Assembly: GCF_008271655.1 (NCBI RefSeq)
Contig: NZ_VKKX01000052.1
Location: 1 to 64,000, forward strand
From: Gemmobacter caeruleus
GTDB taxonomy: Bacteria; Pseudomonadota; Alphaproteobacteria; Rhodobacterales; Rhodobacteraceae
Direction of reading: 5' to 3'
DNA: 64,000 nt
Shown here: in pieces, positions 54,276 through 63,825 of the stretch
Position numbering within the stretch: the stretch's first letter is position 1
Layout: every line of letters starts with the position of its first letter
The notes under the pieces: generated by a model
What the model was told of the DNA's origin: nothing
Databases searched by the model: none
The model's input: only the letters and a program-made list of their open reading frames with translations
Position numbers and translations under genes: made by a program

Positions 54276-54847
54276 AGCTGTCGCCACAGAACCGCACCGC
54301 GGCCTGGCTGGTGGGCGTCGCCGTCACCATGGGCGCGCTGAGCTTTGCCGCCGTGCCCTTCTATGACTGGTTCTGCCGCGTGACCGGCTTTGCCGGCACC
54401 ACCTCGGTTGCAAGCCAGGGGTCGGATACCGTGCTGGAACAGACCGTGCTGGTGCGCTTTGACGCCTCGAAAGAGGCCGGCATGCCCTGGATCTTCAAGG
54501 CCCAGCAGCATTCGATGCGGGTGCGCATCGGCGAAAACGCCATGGCCTTTTACGAGGCGCATAACCCGACCGACCGCACCGTCGGCGGCACCGCCAGCTA
54601 TAATGTGACGCCCGATGCCGCGGGCGGCTATTTCACCAAGATCGAATGCTTCTGCTTTACCGAACAGGTGCTTGCCCCCGGCGAGACCGCGGTGATGCCG
54701 GTCGTGTTTTTTGTCGATCCCGAGATCGTCACCGATCCCGAGGGCAAGTTCGTGAAGGAGATCACGCTCTCCTACACGTTCCACGAAACCCCGCTGCCGG
54801 AAAACCAGGCGGCGCTGGCGGTCCCGCAAGGCGGGGCGGTCAACTGA
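54272..54847 (+). CDS. ctaG: Cytochrome c oxidase assembly protein CtaG (Cox11)
   Basis: CtaG delivers copper to the CuB site of subunit I. The 191-residue protein has an N-terminal membrane anchor (about 10-28), the conserved [16 protein letters not shown] and the copper-binding IECFCFTEQ with its Cys-x-Cys pair, then [15 protein letters not shown]. It faces the periplasm. It is coupled to the small gene upstream and followed by ctaE after 22 bases. Confidence 0.96.
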   Translation: MKLSPQNRTAAWLVGVAVTMGALSFAAVPFYDWFCRVTGFAGTTSVASQGSDTVLEQTVLVRFDASKEAGMPWIFKAQQHSMRVRIGENAMAFYEAHNPTDRTVGGTASYNVTPDAAGGYFTKIECFCFTEQVLAPGETAVMPVVFFVDPEIVTDPEGKFVKEITLSYTFHETPLPENQAALAVPQGGAVN

Positions 54848-54869
54848 GATAACAACGAGGGAACCCACC

Positions 54870-55673
54870 ATGGCCCACGCCAAGAATCACGACTATCACG
54901 TCCTTCCGCCGTCGATCTGGCCCTTTGCGGGCGCGGTCGCCGCTTTTGTCATGCTGTTCGGCGCGGTGCTGTGGATGCACGGCTCGGGCCCGTGGATGGG
55001 CCTCGTGGGCTTTGTCGGCGTGCTGTATGTGATGTTCGGCTGGTGGGCCGATGTGGTGCATGAGGGCCAGACCGGCGACCATACCCCGGTCGTGCGGATC
55101 GGCCTGCGCTATGGCTTCATCATGTTCATCATGTCCGAGGTCATGTTCTTTGCCGCCTGGTTCTGGTCGTTCTTCAAGCATGCCATGTATCCGATGGGGC
55201 CGATGTCGCCGCTGGTCGATGGCGTCTTTCCGCCCGAGGGCATCCAGACCTTCGACCCCTGGCACCTGCCGCTGATCAACACGCTGATCCTGCTCTGCTC
55301 GGGCTGTGCCGCGACCTGGGCGCACCACGCCCTTGTGCATGAGAACAACCGCAAGGATCTGGTGAACGGCCTGGCGCTGTCGATCATCCTGGGCCTGTGC
55401 TTCACCGTGCTGCAAGCCTATGAATACAGCCACGCGGCCTTTGGCTTTGCCGGCAATATCTACGGCGCCAACTTCTTCATGGCGACCGGCTTTCACGGTT
55501 TCCACGTCGTGATCGGCACGATCTTCCTGACCGTCTGCCTGATCCGCGCGCTGAAGGGCCATTTCACCCCCGAACAGCATATCGGGCTGGAAGCCGCCGC
55601 CTGGTACTGGCACTTCGTGGACGTGGTCTGGCTGTTCCTGTTCGCCGCCGTCTATGTCTGGGGTCAGGGCTGA
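54870..55673 (+). CDS. ctaE: Cytochrome c oxidase subunit III
   Basis: Subunit III stabilises the aa3 oxidase and supports proton uptake. The 267-residue protein has seven hydrophobic helices with [20 protein letters not shown] at the start, [20 protein letters not shown] with the conserved Glu, and [16 protein letters not shown] and [20 protein letters not shown] at the end. The ATG at 54870 has GAGGGAACC upstream. Subunit I is not in this cluster. A terminator follows at 55718. Confidence 0.97.
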   Translation: MAHAKNHDYHVLPPSIWPFAGAVAAFVMLFGAVLWMHGSGPWMGLVGFVGVLYVMFGWWADVVHEGQTGDHTPVVRIGLRYGFIMFIMSEVMFFAAWFWSFFKHAMYPMGPMSPLVDGVFPPEGIQTFDPWHLPLINTLILLCSGCAATWAHHALVHENNRKDLVNGLALSIILGLCFTVLQAYEYSHAAFGFAGNIYGANFFMATGFHGFHVVIGTIFLTVCLIRALKGHFTPEQHIGLEAAAWYWHFVDVVWLFLFAAVYVWGQG

Positions 55674-55717
55674 CCCTGCGTTCGGGGGCGCCTGCCGCCC
55701 CCGGCATCTTCCCTCGG

Positions 55718-55752
55718 AAGCGCGGGCCCTGTAAGACGGGCGCGCGCTTTTT
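55718..55752 (+). terminator. Terminator between ctaE and surf1
   Basis: AAGCGCGGGCCC (55718-55729) pairs with GGGCGCGCGCTT (55738-55749) with one mismatch, followed by a run of five T including the last paired bases. Another hairpin GGGGGCG/CGCCCCC stands at 55684-55702. Confidence 0.75.
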
Positions 55753-55768
55753 CATTTCAGGGGCCCGC

Positions 55769-56437
55769 ATGCACCGCCGGATGATCCTTCCCTTGCTGTT
55801 CGGCCTGATCGGCGCCGCGATCCTGATCGGGCTGGGCAGTTGGCAGGTGCAGCGTCTGCATTGGAAAGAGGGGCTGATCGCCCGCGCCGAGGCCCGCATC
55901 GCGGAGGCGCCGGTACCGGTGCCCGCGCAGCCCGACCCCGACACCGACCGCTATCTGTCGGTCACCGCCGCGGGGCGGGTCGCGGGGGCGGAGCTGCATG
56001 TGCTGACCTCGATCCAGGGCGAGGGGCCGGGTTTTCTGGTGATCACCGCCTTCGATCTGGCCGATGGGCGGCGCATCCTGCTGGATCGCGGTTTCATCCC
56101 CGAAGCGGCCAAGACCGCCGCGCGCCCCCCGCGCGACCTGACGGTCACCGGCAATCTGAACTGGCCCGATGACGTGAATGCCTCGACCCCTGCGCCGGAT
56201 ACGGGGCGCAATATCTGGTTCGGGCGCGATGTGGCGGCGATGGCGGCGGCGCTTGGCACCGATCCGGTGATGCTGGTCGCGCGCGAAGATACCGGCGACG
56301 GCATCCGCGCCCAAGGCGTCACCGCCACCTTTCGCAACGATCATCTGGGCTATGCGATCACCTGGTTCTCGCTGGCGGTGGCATGGTTGGGGATGACAGC
56401 CGCCTATCTCTGGCGTATCAGGCAACGGACCATATGA
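55769..56437 (+). CDS. SURF1-family cytochrome oxidase assembly protein
   Basis: SURF1 proteins bind haem a and help insert it into the oxidase. The 222-residue protein has an N-terminal and a C-terminal membrane helix (about 7-24 and 192-212), the conserved GSWQVQRLHWKEGLI after the first helix, and GPGFLVITAFDLADGRRILL with LDRGFIPE. The C-terminal helix keeps YAITWFSLAVAWLGM. The start at 55769 follows AGGGGCCCGC. The stop is followed by thrC within eight bases. Confidence 0.93.
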   Translation: MHRRMILPLLFGLIGAAILIGLGSWQVQRLHWKEGLIARAEARIAEAPVPVPAQPDPDTDRYLSVTAAGRVAGAELHVLTSIQGEGPGFLVITAFDLADGRRILLDRGFIPEAAKTAARPPRDLTVTGNLNWPDDVNASTPAPDTGRNIWFGRDVAAMAAALGTDPVMLVAREDTGDGIRAQGVTATFRNDHLGYAITWFSLAVAWLGMTAAYLWRIRQRTI

Positions 56438-56445
56438 GGGCAGAC

Positions 56446-57825
56446 ATGCAGTATATCTCCACCCGTGGGCAGGCGCCCGCGCTGTCTTTCGGCGAAGCGA
56501 TGATGACGGGCCTGGCGCGCGATGGCGGGCTGTATGTGCCGCAGACCATCCCGACCTTCACGCCGGACGAGATCGCCGCCCTGGCCGGCCTGCCCTATGA
56601 AGAGATCGCCTTTCGCGTCATGTCCCCCTTCATGGGCGACACCTTTGCCGAGGCAGAGTTCCGCGGCCTGATCGCGCGCGCCTATGCCGGGTTCGGCCAT
56701 GCCGCGCGGGCGCCGCTGAAGCAGCTTGGCCCCAACCATTTCCTGCTGGAGCTGTTCCACGGCCCGACGCTGGCCTTCAAGGATTTCGCCATGCAGCTCA
56801 TCGGGCAGATGATGCAGGCGGCGCTGGCCCGGACGGGCGAGCGGATCACCATTGTCGGCGCTACGTCGGGCGATACCGGTTCGGCGGCGATCGAGGCGTT
56901 CAAGGGCCTTGCCAATGTCGATGTCTTCATCCTGTTCCCGCATGGCCGGGTCTCCGAGGTGCAGCGCCGCCAGATGACCACCCCGGCCGAGGGCAATGTG
57001 CATGCCCTGGCGATGGATGGCGATTTCGACGATTGCCAGGCCCGCGTGAAGGACATGTTCAACGATTTCGCCTTCCGCGATGGCGTGCGGCTGGCGGGGG
57101 TGAACAGCATCAACTGGGCGCGGGTTCTGGCGCAGGTGGTCTATTACTTCGCGGGCGCGGTCAGCCTGGGCGCGCCGCATCGCAAGGTCAGCTTCACCGT
57201 GCCGACCGGCAATTTCGGCGATATCTTCGCGGGCTATATCGCGCGCAAGATGGGGCTGCCGATCGACCGGCTGGTGATCGCCACCAACCAGAACGACATT
57301 CTGGACCGGGCGCTGCGCTCGGGCGATTACATGACCGACGGGGTGAAACCCTCGATCAGCCCGTCGATGGATATTCAGGTCTCGTCCAATTTCGAACGCG
57401 CGCTGTTCGATGCCTATGGCCGGGACGGCGCTGCCGTGGCCGCGCTGATGTCGGAATTGAAATCGGGCGGTTTCCACATCAGCCAGGGTGCGCTGGAGGC
57501 GCTGCGCGCGCAATTCGACTCGGGCCGCTGCTCCGAGGAGGAGACCCGCGCCACGATCCGCACCATCGCCGCTGCCACGGGTGAGGTTCTGTGCCCGCAC
57601 AGCGCCGTGGGCGTGAAGGTGGCCGAGGAACATCTGGGCGCCGCGCCGATGATCACGCTGGCCACCGCGCATCCGGCCAAGTTCCCCGATGCGGTGGAAC
57701 AGGCGACCGGCCACCGCCCGGCGCTGCCCGCGCGCATGGCCGATCTCTTTGCCCGGCCCGAGCGGGTGACGCGGGTGCCCAACGATCTGGCCGCGATCCA
57801 GGCACTGATCCGCGCGCGGATCTGA
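56446..57825 (+). CDS. thrC: Threonine synthase
   Basis: ThrC converts O-phosphohomoserine to threonine with PLP. The 459-residue protein begins MQYISTRGQAPALSFGEAMM, the usual start of this group, and has HGPTLAFKDFAMQLIGQMMQ with the PLP lysine, GATSGDTGSAAIEAFKG and VPTGNFGDIFAGYIARKMG. The ATG at 56446 was preferred to one at 56434 because GAGGG lies at 56436-56440. A hairpin TGCCCCGG/CCGGGGCA (57839-57860) follows the gene. Confidence 0.95.
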   Translation: MQYISTRGQAPALSFGEAMMTGLARDGGLYVPQTIPTFTPDEIAALAGLPYEEIAFRVMSPFMGDTFAEAEFRGLIARAYAGFGHAARAPLKQLGPNHFLLELFHGPTLAFKDFAMQLIGQMMQAALARTGERITIVGATSGDTGSAAIEAFKGLANVDVFILFPHGRVSEVQRRQMTTPAEGNVHALAMDGDFDDCQARVKDMFNDFAFRDGVRLAGVNSINWARVLAQVVYYFAGAVSLGAPHRKVSFTVPTGNFGDIFAGYIARKMGLPIDRLVIATNQNDILDRALRSGDYMTDGVKPSISPSMDIQVSSNFERALFDAYGRDGAAVAALMSELKSGGFHISQGALEALRAQFDSGRCSEEETRATIRTIAAATGEVLCPHSAVGVKVAEEHLGAAPMITLATAHPAKFPDAVEQATGHRPALPARMADLFARPERVTRVPNDLAAIQALIRARI

Positions 57826-57838
57826 CGCGGCCTTGCCG

Positions 57839-57860
57839 TGCCCCGGGAAATGCCGGGGCA
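57839..57860 (+). terminator. Hairpin after thrC
   Basis: TGCCCCGG (57839-57846) and CCGGGGCA (57853-57860) pair perfectly around GAAATG. No T tract follows, so termination is uncertain. Confidence 0.45.
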
Positions 57861-57972
57861 GGCGCGCGTGGCAGAAACCAACGCAAGCCCGCAAATCGTT
57901 GCGCCGCCCCTTTCGCCAGGGGGGGCCGCGATGTAAGAACGCGGGGTTCACACAAGGTTCACAGGTGTTTCC

Positions 57973-59232
57973 TTGACGCTTCGCATCACCACGCTTCCCA
58001 ACGGCTTTCGCATCGTGACCGAGGATATGCCGGGGCTGAAATCCGCCTCGGTCGGGGTCTGGGTCACGGCGGGCGGGCGGCATGAGCGGGCCGAACAGAA
58101 CGGCATCGCGCATTTCCTCGAACATATGGCCTTCAAGGGCACCGCGACCCGCAGCGCCCTGCGCATCGCCGAGGAGATCGAGGATGTCGGCGGCTATATC
58201 AATGCCTATACTTCCAAGGAAATGACCGCCTATTACGCCCGCGTCCTGTCGGGCGATGTGGCGCTGGCGCTGGACGTGATTTCCGACATCGTGCTGAACC
58301 CGGTATTCGACCCGAAAGAGATCGAGACCGAGCGCCATGTGATCTTGCAGGAAATCGGCCAGTCGCTCGATACGCCTGACGACATCATCTTTGACTGGCT
58401 GCAAGAAGTCAGCTACCCCGACCAGCCCTTTGGCCGCACCATCCTTGGCCCGTCGGAACGGGTCAGCGCCTTTGGCCGCGATGACCTCGTGCGCTTCGTG
58501 CGTGAACATTACGGGCCGGACCAGATGATCCTGTCGGCCTCGGGCGGGCTGGATCATGACGCGATCGTGGCGCAGGCCACGGCGATCTTTGGCGGGCTGA
58601 AACCCGTGGGCAACCCGCTGCTGGAGGGCGCGCGCTTCATGGGCGGCGAACGGCGCGAGGTCAAGGCGCTGGAGCAGGTGCATTTCGCCCTTGCCTTCGA
58701 GGCGCCGGGCTATCGCCACCCCGATGTCTATACCGCGCAGGTCTATTCCACGGCGCTTGGCGGCGGCATGTCCTCGCGGCTCTTTCAGAAAATCCGCGAG
58801 GAGCGGGGGCTTTGCTATTCGATCTTCGCGCAATCGGGCGCCTATGAGGATACCGGCTCGATCACCGTCTATGCCGGCACCTCGGAGGAGGAGATCGGCG
58901 ATCTGACGCTGCTGACGCTGGACGAGATGAAGCGCGCCGCCGATGACATGTCCGAGGCCGAGGTGGCCCGCGCGCGGGCACAACTGAAGGCCGGGTTGCT
59001 GATGGGGCTGGAAAGCCCCTCGGCCCGGGCCGAACGCAATGCGCGGCTCTTGTCGATCTGGGGCCGGGTGCCGGATGTGGACGAGGCCGTGGCGCGGATC
59101 GACGCCGTGGGCACCGCCGATGTGCGGCGCTATGCGGGCGAACTGGCCGGGTCGCAGGCGGCGCTGGCGCTTTATGGTCCGGTGGCCGATGCCCCGGGGC
59201 TGGAGGCCATCCGTCAGCGTCTGGCCGCCTGA
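57973..59232 (+). CDS. M16-family zinc peptidase (processing-peptidase-like)
   Basis: The 419-residue protein has the inverted zinc motif HFLEH (residues 47-51) inside GIAHFLEHMAFKGT and the downstream ETERHVILQEIGQS with the third ligand Glu. The second half has GGGMSSRLFQKIREERGLCY, the Arg/Tyr segment of the family. It resembles mitochondrial processing peptidase beta and is typical beside thrC in alphaproteobacteria. The start is a TTG at 57973, since the family's 'TLPNGFRIVTE' follows closely and no in-frame ATG is at hand. Confidence 0.93.
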   Translation: MTLRITTLPNGFRIVTEDMPGLKSASVGVWVTAGGRHERAEQNGIAHFLEHMAFKGTATRSALRIAEEIEDVGGYINAYTSKEMTAYYARVLSGDVALALDVISDIVLNPVFDPKEIETERHVILQEIGQSLDTPDDIIFDWLQEVSYPDQPFGRTILGPSERVSAFGRDDLVRFVREHYGPDQMILSASGGLDHDAIVAQATAIFGGLKPVGNPLLEGARFMGGERREVKALEQVHFALAFEAPGYRHPDVYTAQVYSTALGGGMSSRLFQKIREERGLCYSIFAQSGAYEDTGSITVYAGTSEEEIGDLTLLTLDEMKRAADDMSEAEVARARAQLKAGLLMGLESPSARAERNARLLSIWGRVPDVDEAVARIDAVGTADVRRYAGELAGSQAALALYGPVADAPGLEAIRQRLAA

Positions 59233-59233
59233 C

Positions 59234-59818
59234 ATGATCGGCCTGCGCCGCAAGGTCCGCATCGAGACCGAGCGCATGACGCTGCGCCTGCCTGCGCATT
59301 CCGACTATCGCGCCTGGGCCGAGTTGCGGGCGGAAAGCGCGGGCTTCCTCGCCCCGTGGGAGCCGGTCTGGTCTTACGACCATCTCTCGCGCAAGGCCTT
59401 TACCAACCGGGTCTATTGGGCCAGCCGGGCCGAGGCGCAGGGCACCGCGCTGCCGGTGCTGATGTTCCGGCGCGAGGATCAGCAGTTGCTGGGGGCGATC
59501 ACGCTGGACAATATCCGCCGTGGTCCGGTGCAGGCCGGGACGCTGGGCTATTGGGTGGGCGAGCGTTTCACCCGGCGCGGCTATATGCGCGAGGCGATTC
59601 TGGCCATGGTGCATCACGCCTTCACGCGGCTCGATCTCAGCCGGATCGAGGCCGCCTGCCTGCCGGAAAACGCCGCCTCGCGCGGGGTGCTGGAAAAGAC
59701 CGGCTTCAAATATGAAGGCGTCGCGCAAAGCTATCTGCAAATCGCCGGGCGCTGGCGCAACCATGTGCTTTACGCCAATCTGCGGGCCGACCGGCGCGGC
59801 CGCACCGATGTCGGCTGA
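59234..59818 (+). CDS. GNAT acetyltransferase, RimJ type
   Basis: The 194-residue protein starts with RIETERMTLRLPAHSDYRAW, then LGAITLDNIRRGPVQAGTLG, the coenzyme loop GYWVGERFTRRGYMREAILA and a terminal LPENAASRGVLEKTGFKYEG. This is the RimJ/RimL pattern for N-terminal acetylation of ribosomal proteins. The gene begins one base after the M16 peptidase stop codon; the two form an operon that recurs in relatives. Confidence 0.88.
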   Translation: MIGLRRKVRIETERMTLRLPAHSDYRAWAELRAESAGFLAPWEPVWSYDHLSRKAFTNRVYWASRAEAQGTALPVLMFRREDQQLLGAITLDNIRRGPVQAGTLGYWVGERFTRRGYMREAILAMVHHAFTRLDLSRIEAACLPENAASRGVLEKTGFKYEGVAQSYLQIAGRWRNHVLYANLRADRRGRTDVG

Positions 59819-59980
59819 TCCCGGATGGGGCGGCGCGTGATCGCGCATCGGCGGAAAGCCGTCGCTGCGCGCGTGCTGACGCGAAGCTGAGCTTTCCGCC
59901 GCGCGGTTTCGTGCTATGCCCTGCGGCATGAGCCAAGACCCCGGGCCATCGCGCCGCAAGAGGGTCGCAGGAGCGGTGCC

Positions 59981-60121
59981 ATGATAGTCGATCTGTTTCC
60001 CGCGCTGATGGGCGCGGTCGCTGCCTTTGCCGCGCATCTGTTCTTTGATGCCGATCCCGTGCCGGAGGATGACCCCGCCGAGACGGGCGGATCCGAGGCC
60101 GACCCTTTCGGACACGGTTAG
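59981..60121 (+). CDS. Possible 46-residue small protein
   Basis: An ATG at 59981 preceded by GCAGGAGCGG opens a 47-codon frame ending at TAG 60119-60121. The product has a hydrophobic N-terminal half (VDLFPALMGAVAAFAAHLFF) and an acidic C-terminal half rich in Asp, Glu and Pro (PEDDPAETGGSEAD). It could be a small membrane-bound protein. It is supported by the ribosome site, by its codon use and by filling most of an otherwise empty gap; similarity to a known family cannot be claimed. Confidence 0.4.
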   Translation: MIVDLFPALMGAVAAFAAHLFFDADPVPEDDPAETGGSEADPFGHG

Positions 60122-60174
60122 GGCTTTGCGCCGGGCGCCGCGCGCGCTAGGTCAGGGGCAAGGAGATGCCCGCC

Positions 60175-61575
60175 ATGACGACGCTCAACCCCGCCGATGA
60201 CGCCTTTCTGGCCCGCCTGCCGGCCGCGCTGCTGCGCCCCGCGACCCCCGCCGATCTGGAGGAGCCGCGCGGCAGATGGACAGGGCAGGGCGCGGCGGTT
60301 GCCCGGCCTGCCTCGGTCGATGAGGTCGCGCTGATCCTGCGGGCCTGCGCGGCGGCAAGGGTGGGGGTGGTGCCGCGCGCCGGCGGCACCGGGCTTGTCG
60401 GTGGGCAAGTGATGCCCGAGGGACCGGCACCGCTGATCCTGTCGCTGGAACGCATGACCGCGCTGCGCGGGAGCTGGCCCGACGAGGGCGTGATCGAGGT
60501 CGAGGCCGGCATGGTGCTGGCCGATGTGCAGGCCGCGGCCGAGGCGGCGGGGCGGCTGTTCCCGCTGACGCTCGCCTCGCAGGGATCGGCGCGGATCGGC
60601 GGGCTGCTGGGCACCAATGCGGGCGGGGTCAACGTGCTGCGCTATGGCAATGCCCGCGATCTGGTGCTGGGGGTCGAGGCCGTGCTGGCCGACGGATCGG
60701 TGCTGCACGGGCTGAAACGGCTGCGCAAGGACAATACCGGCTATGACCTGCGTCATCTGCTGATCGGGTCCGAAGGCACGCTGGGCGTGATCACCGCGGC
60801 CAGCCTGCGGCTGTTCCCGCGCCCGGTGGCCGAAGGGGCGGCGCTGTTCGTGGTGCCGGGCCCCGAGGCCGCGTTGCGCCTGCTGGCGCTGGCCGAAGAC
60901 CGGCTGCCCGGCATGGTTTCCGCCTTTGAGCTGATCCACCGGCAGGGGCTGGATTTCCTGCGCGAGACCATGCCCGACCTGCGCCAGCCCTTTGCCGCGC
61001 CGCCGGAATGGATGGTGCTGGTCGATCTTGGCCTGCCCGCCGGCCTGGACCCGGCCGAGGAACTGGCCACGCTCTATGAGGCCGCGGGCGATCTGGTGAC
61101 CGATGGCGTCATCGCGCAAAACGGCGCGCAGCGCGCGGATTTCTGGGCCTTGCGCGAATCGATCCCGCTGGCCAATCGCCGCATCGGCGCGGTGTCGTCG
61201 CAGGATGTGGCACTGCCGCCGACGCTGTTTCCGGCCTTCATCGCCGAGGCGCGGGCGGCGCTGGCCGAAATCGGCCCGTTCCGCGTCAACTGCTTTGGCC
61301 ATCTCGGCGATGGCAACCTGCATTTCAACGTGTTCCCCCTTGCCGGCCGGCGGCGCGAGGAGGATGCGCCGCTGGCCGGCGCGGTGAAGACCTGCCTGCA
61401 TGACATCGTGCATCGCTTGGGCGGTTCCATCAGCGCCGAACACGGGATCGGCCGCGCCAAGGTGGGCGATCTGGAACGCTATGGCGACCCGGCCAAGCTG
61501 GCGGCGATGCGGGCGATCAAGGCCGCGCTGGACCCGATGGGCATTCTCAACCCCGGGGCGGTGCTGCGCGGCTGA
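60175..61575 (+). CDS. FAD-binding dehydrogenase (GlcD/D-2-hydroxyglutarate dehydrogenase-like)
   Basis: The 466-residue protein has the PCMH-type FAD domain (about 35-215) with GVVPRAGGTGLVGGQVMPEG, GGLLGTNAGGVNVLRYGNAR and LIGSEGTLGVITAASLRLFP, and the C-terminal FAD-oxidase domain with NCFGHLGDGNLHFNVF and SAEHGIGRAKV. This group oxidises D-2-hydroxy acids such as D-lactate, D-2-hydroxyglutarate or glycolate. The start at 60175 has AAGGAG nine bases upstream; an ATG at 60166 overlaps that site. The exact substrate is not readable. Confidence 0.9.
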   Translation: MTTLNPADDAFLARLPAALLRPATPADLEEPRGRWTGQGAAVARPASVDEVALILRACAAARVGVVPRAGGTGLVGGQVMPEGPAPLILSLERMTALRGSWPDEGVIEVEAGMVLADVQAAAEAAGRLFPLTLASQGSARIGGLLGTNAGGVNVLRYGNARDLVLGVEAVLADGSVLHGLKRLRKDNTGYDLRHLLIGSEGTLGVITAASLRLFPRPVAEGAALFVVPGPEAALRLLALAEDRLPGMVSAFELIHRQGLDFLRETMPDLRQPFAAPPEWMVLVDLGLPAGLDPAEELATLYEAAGDLVTDGVIAQNGAQRADFWALRESIPLANRRIGAVSSQDVALPPTLFPAFIAEARAALAEIGPFRVNCFGHLGDGNLHFNVFPLAGRRREEDAPLAGAVKTCLHDIVHRLGGSISAEHGIGRAKVGDLERYGDPAKLAAMRAIKAALDPMGILNPGAVLRG

Positions 61576-61581
61576 TCCGCC

Positions 61582-63825
61582 TCAATCGGTCTGGGTCGCG
61601 AGCCAGTCCATCACCGCCGGGCGCACCGTTTCCACGCCCTGCGCCATGGCGGCAAAGACCACCTCGCGCGCCTCGGCCAGGTTGACCTGGCGCAGCACGG
61701 CCTTGACCGGCCCGATGGAGGCCGGGCGCATCGACAACGTGCTGATCCCGATGGCCGCGAAAACCAGCGCCTCCAGCGGGCGACCCGCATCCTCGCCACA
61801 GAAAGACAGCGCGGTGCCACTGTCGCGGCAACGGTCGGTGATCAGCCGCAGAAAGCGCAGGAACGAGGCATTGAGCGTATCGTAACGCCGGCGCACCCGT
61901 TCATTCTCGCGGTCGGCGGCAAAGAAGAACTGCTTGAGGTCATTGCCGCCGATCGAGACGAAATCGGCCAGATCGAAAAAGGCCTTGGGCGCATAGGCGA
62001 GGCTCGGGGTTTCCAGCATTGCCCCGATGCTCAGATCCGACGGCACCGCATGGCCCATGGCCGCCTCGCGGTCGCGCTGACGCAGCACGCAATCGCGCGC
62101 GGCGGTGAATTCGCTCAGTTCGGTGATGAAGGGGAACATGACCTGAAGCGGCCGCCCGGCCGCCGCCCGGATCAGCGCCTGCGCCTGCATCTGCAACACG
62201 CCCGGCTTGTCCAGCCCCACCCGGATCGCGCGCCAGCCCATTGCGGGGTTCGGCTCGTCCTGCGGCTTCATATAGGGCAAGACCTTGTCCGACCCGATAT
62301 CCAGCGTGCGAAAGGCGACGGGCCGGCCCTTGGCGGCCTCGATCACCCGGGCATAAAGCCGGGCGAGTTCGTCCCGCTTGGGCATCTGGTTGCGGATGAG
62401 GAACTGCAATTCGGTGCGGAACAGGCCCACCCCTTCGGCCCCCGAGCTTTCGATCGAGGGCAGGTCGGCCATCAGCCCGGCATTCATGTTCAGCCGGGTC
62501 ACGGTGCCGCATTTCGATTGCGCCGGCAGGTGGCGCAGCACGGCATAGCGTTCCTGCGCCTTGGCCTGCATCGCCATCTTGTCGCGGAAACTGCGCACGA
62601 CCATTTCGTCGGGCCGCAGATGCACAAAGCCCTGATCGCCATCGACCAGGATATGATCGCCGTTCAGCGCCTCGGCCACGATGCGTTCGGCATGAATCAC
62701 CAGCGGGATCGCCAGCGCCCGCGCCACGATGGCGGCATGGCTGCCGACCGAGCCTTCCTCCAGCACCACCCCGCGCAGCTTCTTGCCATATTCCAGCAAT
62801 TCCGCCGGGCCGATATTGCGCGCGATCAGGATCGGGTCTTCGGGCATCTGCGCGCCGGTATCCTGGCCCTGTCCGGTCAGGATGCGCAAAAGCCGGTTCG
62901 ACAGGTCATCCAGATCGTTCAGCCTTTCGCGCAGATAGGCGTCTTCCACCTGTTGCAGGCGGGCGCGGGCGGCGGATTGTTCCTTTTCCACCGCCGCCTC
63001 GGCCGACAGGCCGCGCGCGATGTCTTCCTCCATCCGCCGCAGCCAGCCGCGGCTGTTGGCGAACATGCGATAGGCCTCCAGCACCTGCCGCTGATCCTTG
63101 TCGAGCGATTCCGCGCGCAGCAGATCGTCGATCGACACGCGCAACTGGCCCACGGCGTCACGGATACGCTCGATCTCGGTCAGCGGATCGTCGGCGACCG
63201 GATTGGTGACGACGACGCGGGGTTCGTGCAGCCAGACATGGCCTTCGGCGCTGCCCTCCTGCGCGATGCCGCCCCGGAACAGCCGGGGCCGGCGATGCAG
63301 CGCGCCCGGCCCGTCGCCTTCGCCCAGAAAGGCGCCCAGTTCGGTCATTTCGGCCAGCACCATGGCCACGACCTCAAGCGCATAGACCTCGTCTTCGGAA
63401 TAAAGCCGCGCGGTCTTTGACTGCACCACCAGCACGCCCAGCTTTTCGCCGACCCGCTGGATCGGCACGCCGAGGAAGCTGGAATAGATCTCCTCGCCCG
63501 TTTCGGGCATGTAGCGGAAACCCTTTTCCGAGGGCGCGTCGGCGGTGTTGATCGGCGCGGCCGAACGTGCGACGCGGCCGACCAGACCTTCGCCCACCTT
63601 CATGCGGGTCTGGTGGACGGCCTCTTTCTTCAGCCCCTCGGTCGCGCAGAGTTCCAGCGTATCCTCGTCGCGGAACAGATAGATCGAACAGACCTCGGTG
63701 CGCATCGAATCCGCGATCAGATGGGTGATGCGGTCCAGACGGTCCTGCCCCTTGCCGGGCAGGGCCAGACTGTCGCGCAGGCGCCGCAGCAATTTGCGGC
63801 TGTCACTCTCGCTGCGTTCGGTCAT
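61582..63825 (-). CDS. ptsP: Phosphoenolpyruvate-protein phosphotransferase PtsP (enzyme I-Ntr)
   Basis: PtsP starts the nitrogen-related phosphotransferase chain (PtsP-NPr-EIIA-Ntr) by taking phosphate from PEP. The 747-residue protein has an N-terminal GAF domain (about 15-155), an HPr-binding helical region, the phosphohistidine domain with GSVGSHAAIVARALAIP whose His is phosphorylated, and a C-terminal PEP-binding barrel with GLFRTELQFLIR, LDIGSDKVLPYM, GAMLETPSLAY and LSFCGEDAGRPLEALV. The ATG at 63823-63825 follows GGGGATC. GAF sensing of glutamine is known in relatives. Confidence 0.95.
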   Translation of the reverse strand: MTERSESDSRKLLRRLRDSLALPGKGQDRLDRITHLIADSMRTEVCSIYLFRDEDTLELCATEGLKKEAVHQTRMKVGEGLVGRVARSAAPINTADAPSEKGFRYMPETGEEIYSSFLGVPIQRVGEKLGVLVVQSKTARLYSEDEVYALEVVAMVLAEMTELGAFLGEGDGPGALHRRPRLFRGGIAQEGSAEGHVWLHEPRVVVTNPVADDPLTEIERIRDAVGQLRVSIDDLLRAESLDKDQRQVLEAYRMFANSRGWLRRMEEDIARGLSAEAAVEKEQSAARARLQQVEDAYLRERLNDLDDLSNRLLRILTGQGQDTGAQMPEDPILIARNIGPAELLEYGKKLRGVVLEEGSVGSHAAIVARALAIPLVIHAERIVAEALNGDHILVDGDQGFVHLRPDEMVVRSFRDKMAMQAKAQERYAVLRHLPAQSKCGTVTRLNMNAGLMADLPSIESSGAEGVGLFRTELQFLIRNQMPKRDELARLYARVIEAAKGRPVAFRTLDIGSDKVLPYMKPQDEPNPAMGWRAIRVGLDKPGVLQMQAQALIRAAAGRPLQVMFPFITELSEFTAARDCVLRQRDREAAMGHAVPSDLSIGAMLETPSLAYAPKAFFDLADFVSIGGNDLKQFFFAADRENERVRRRYDTLNASFLRFLRLITDRCRDSGTALSFCGEDAGRPLEALVFAAIGISTLSMRPASIGPVKAVLRQVNLAEAREVVFAAMAQGVETVRPAVMDWLATQTD

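Noticed and set aside
56404-59277. A 957-codon open frame on the minus strand across thrC and the M16 peptidase gene
   Set aside because: It is antisense to two well-recognised genes, its product is His/Arg/Gly-rich without family motifs, and long antisense frames are expected from the strong GC3 bias here.
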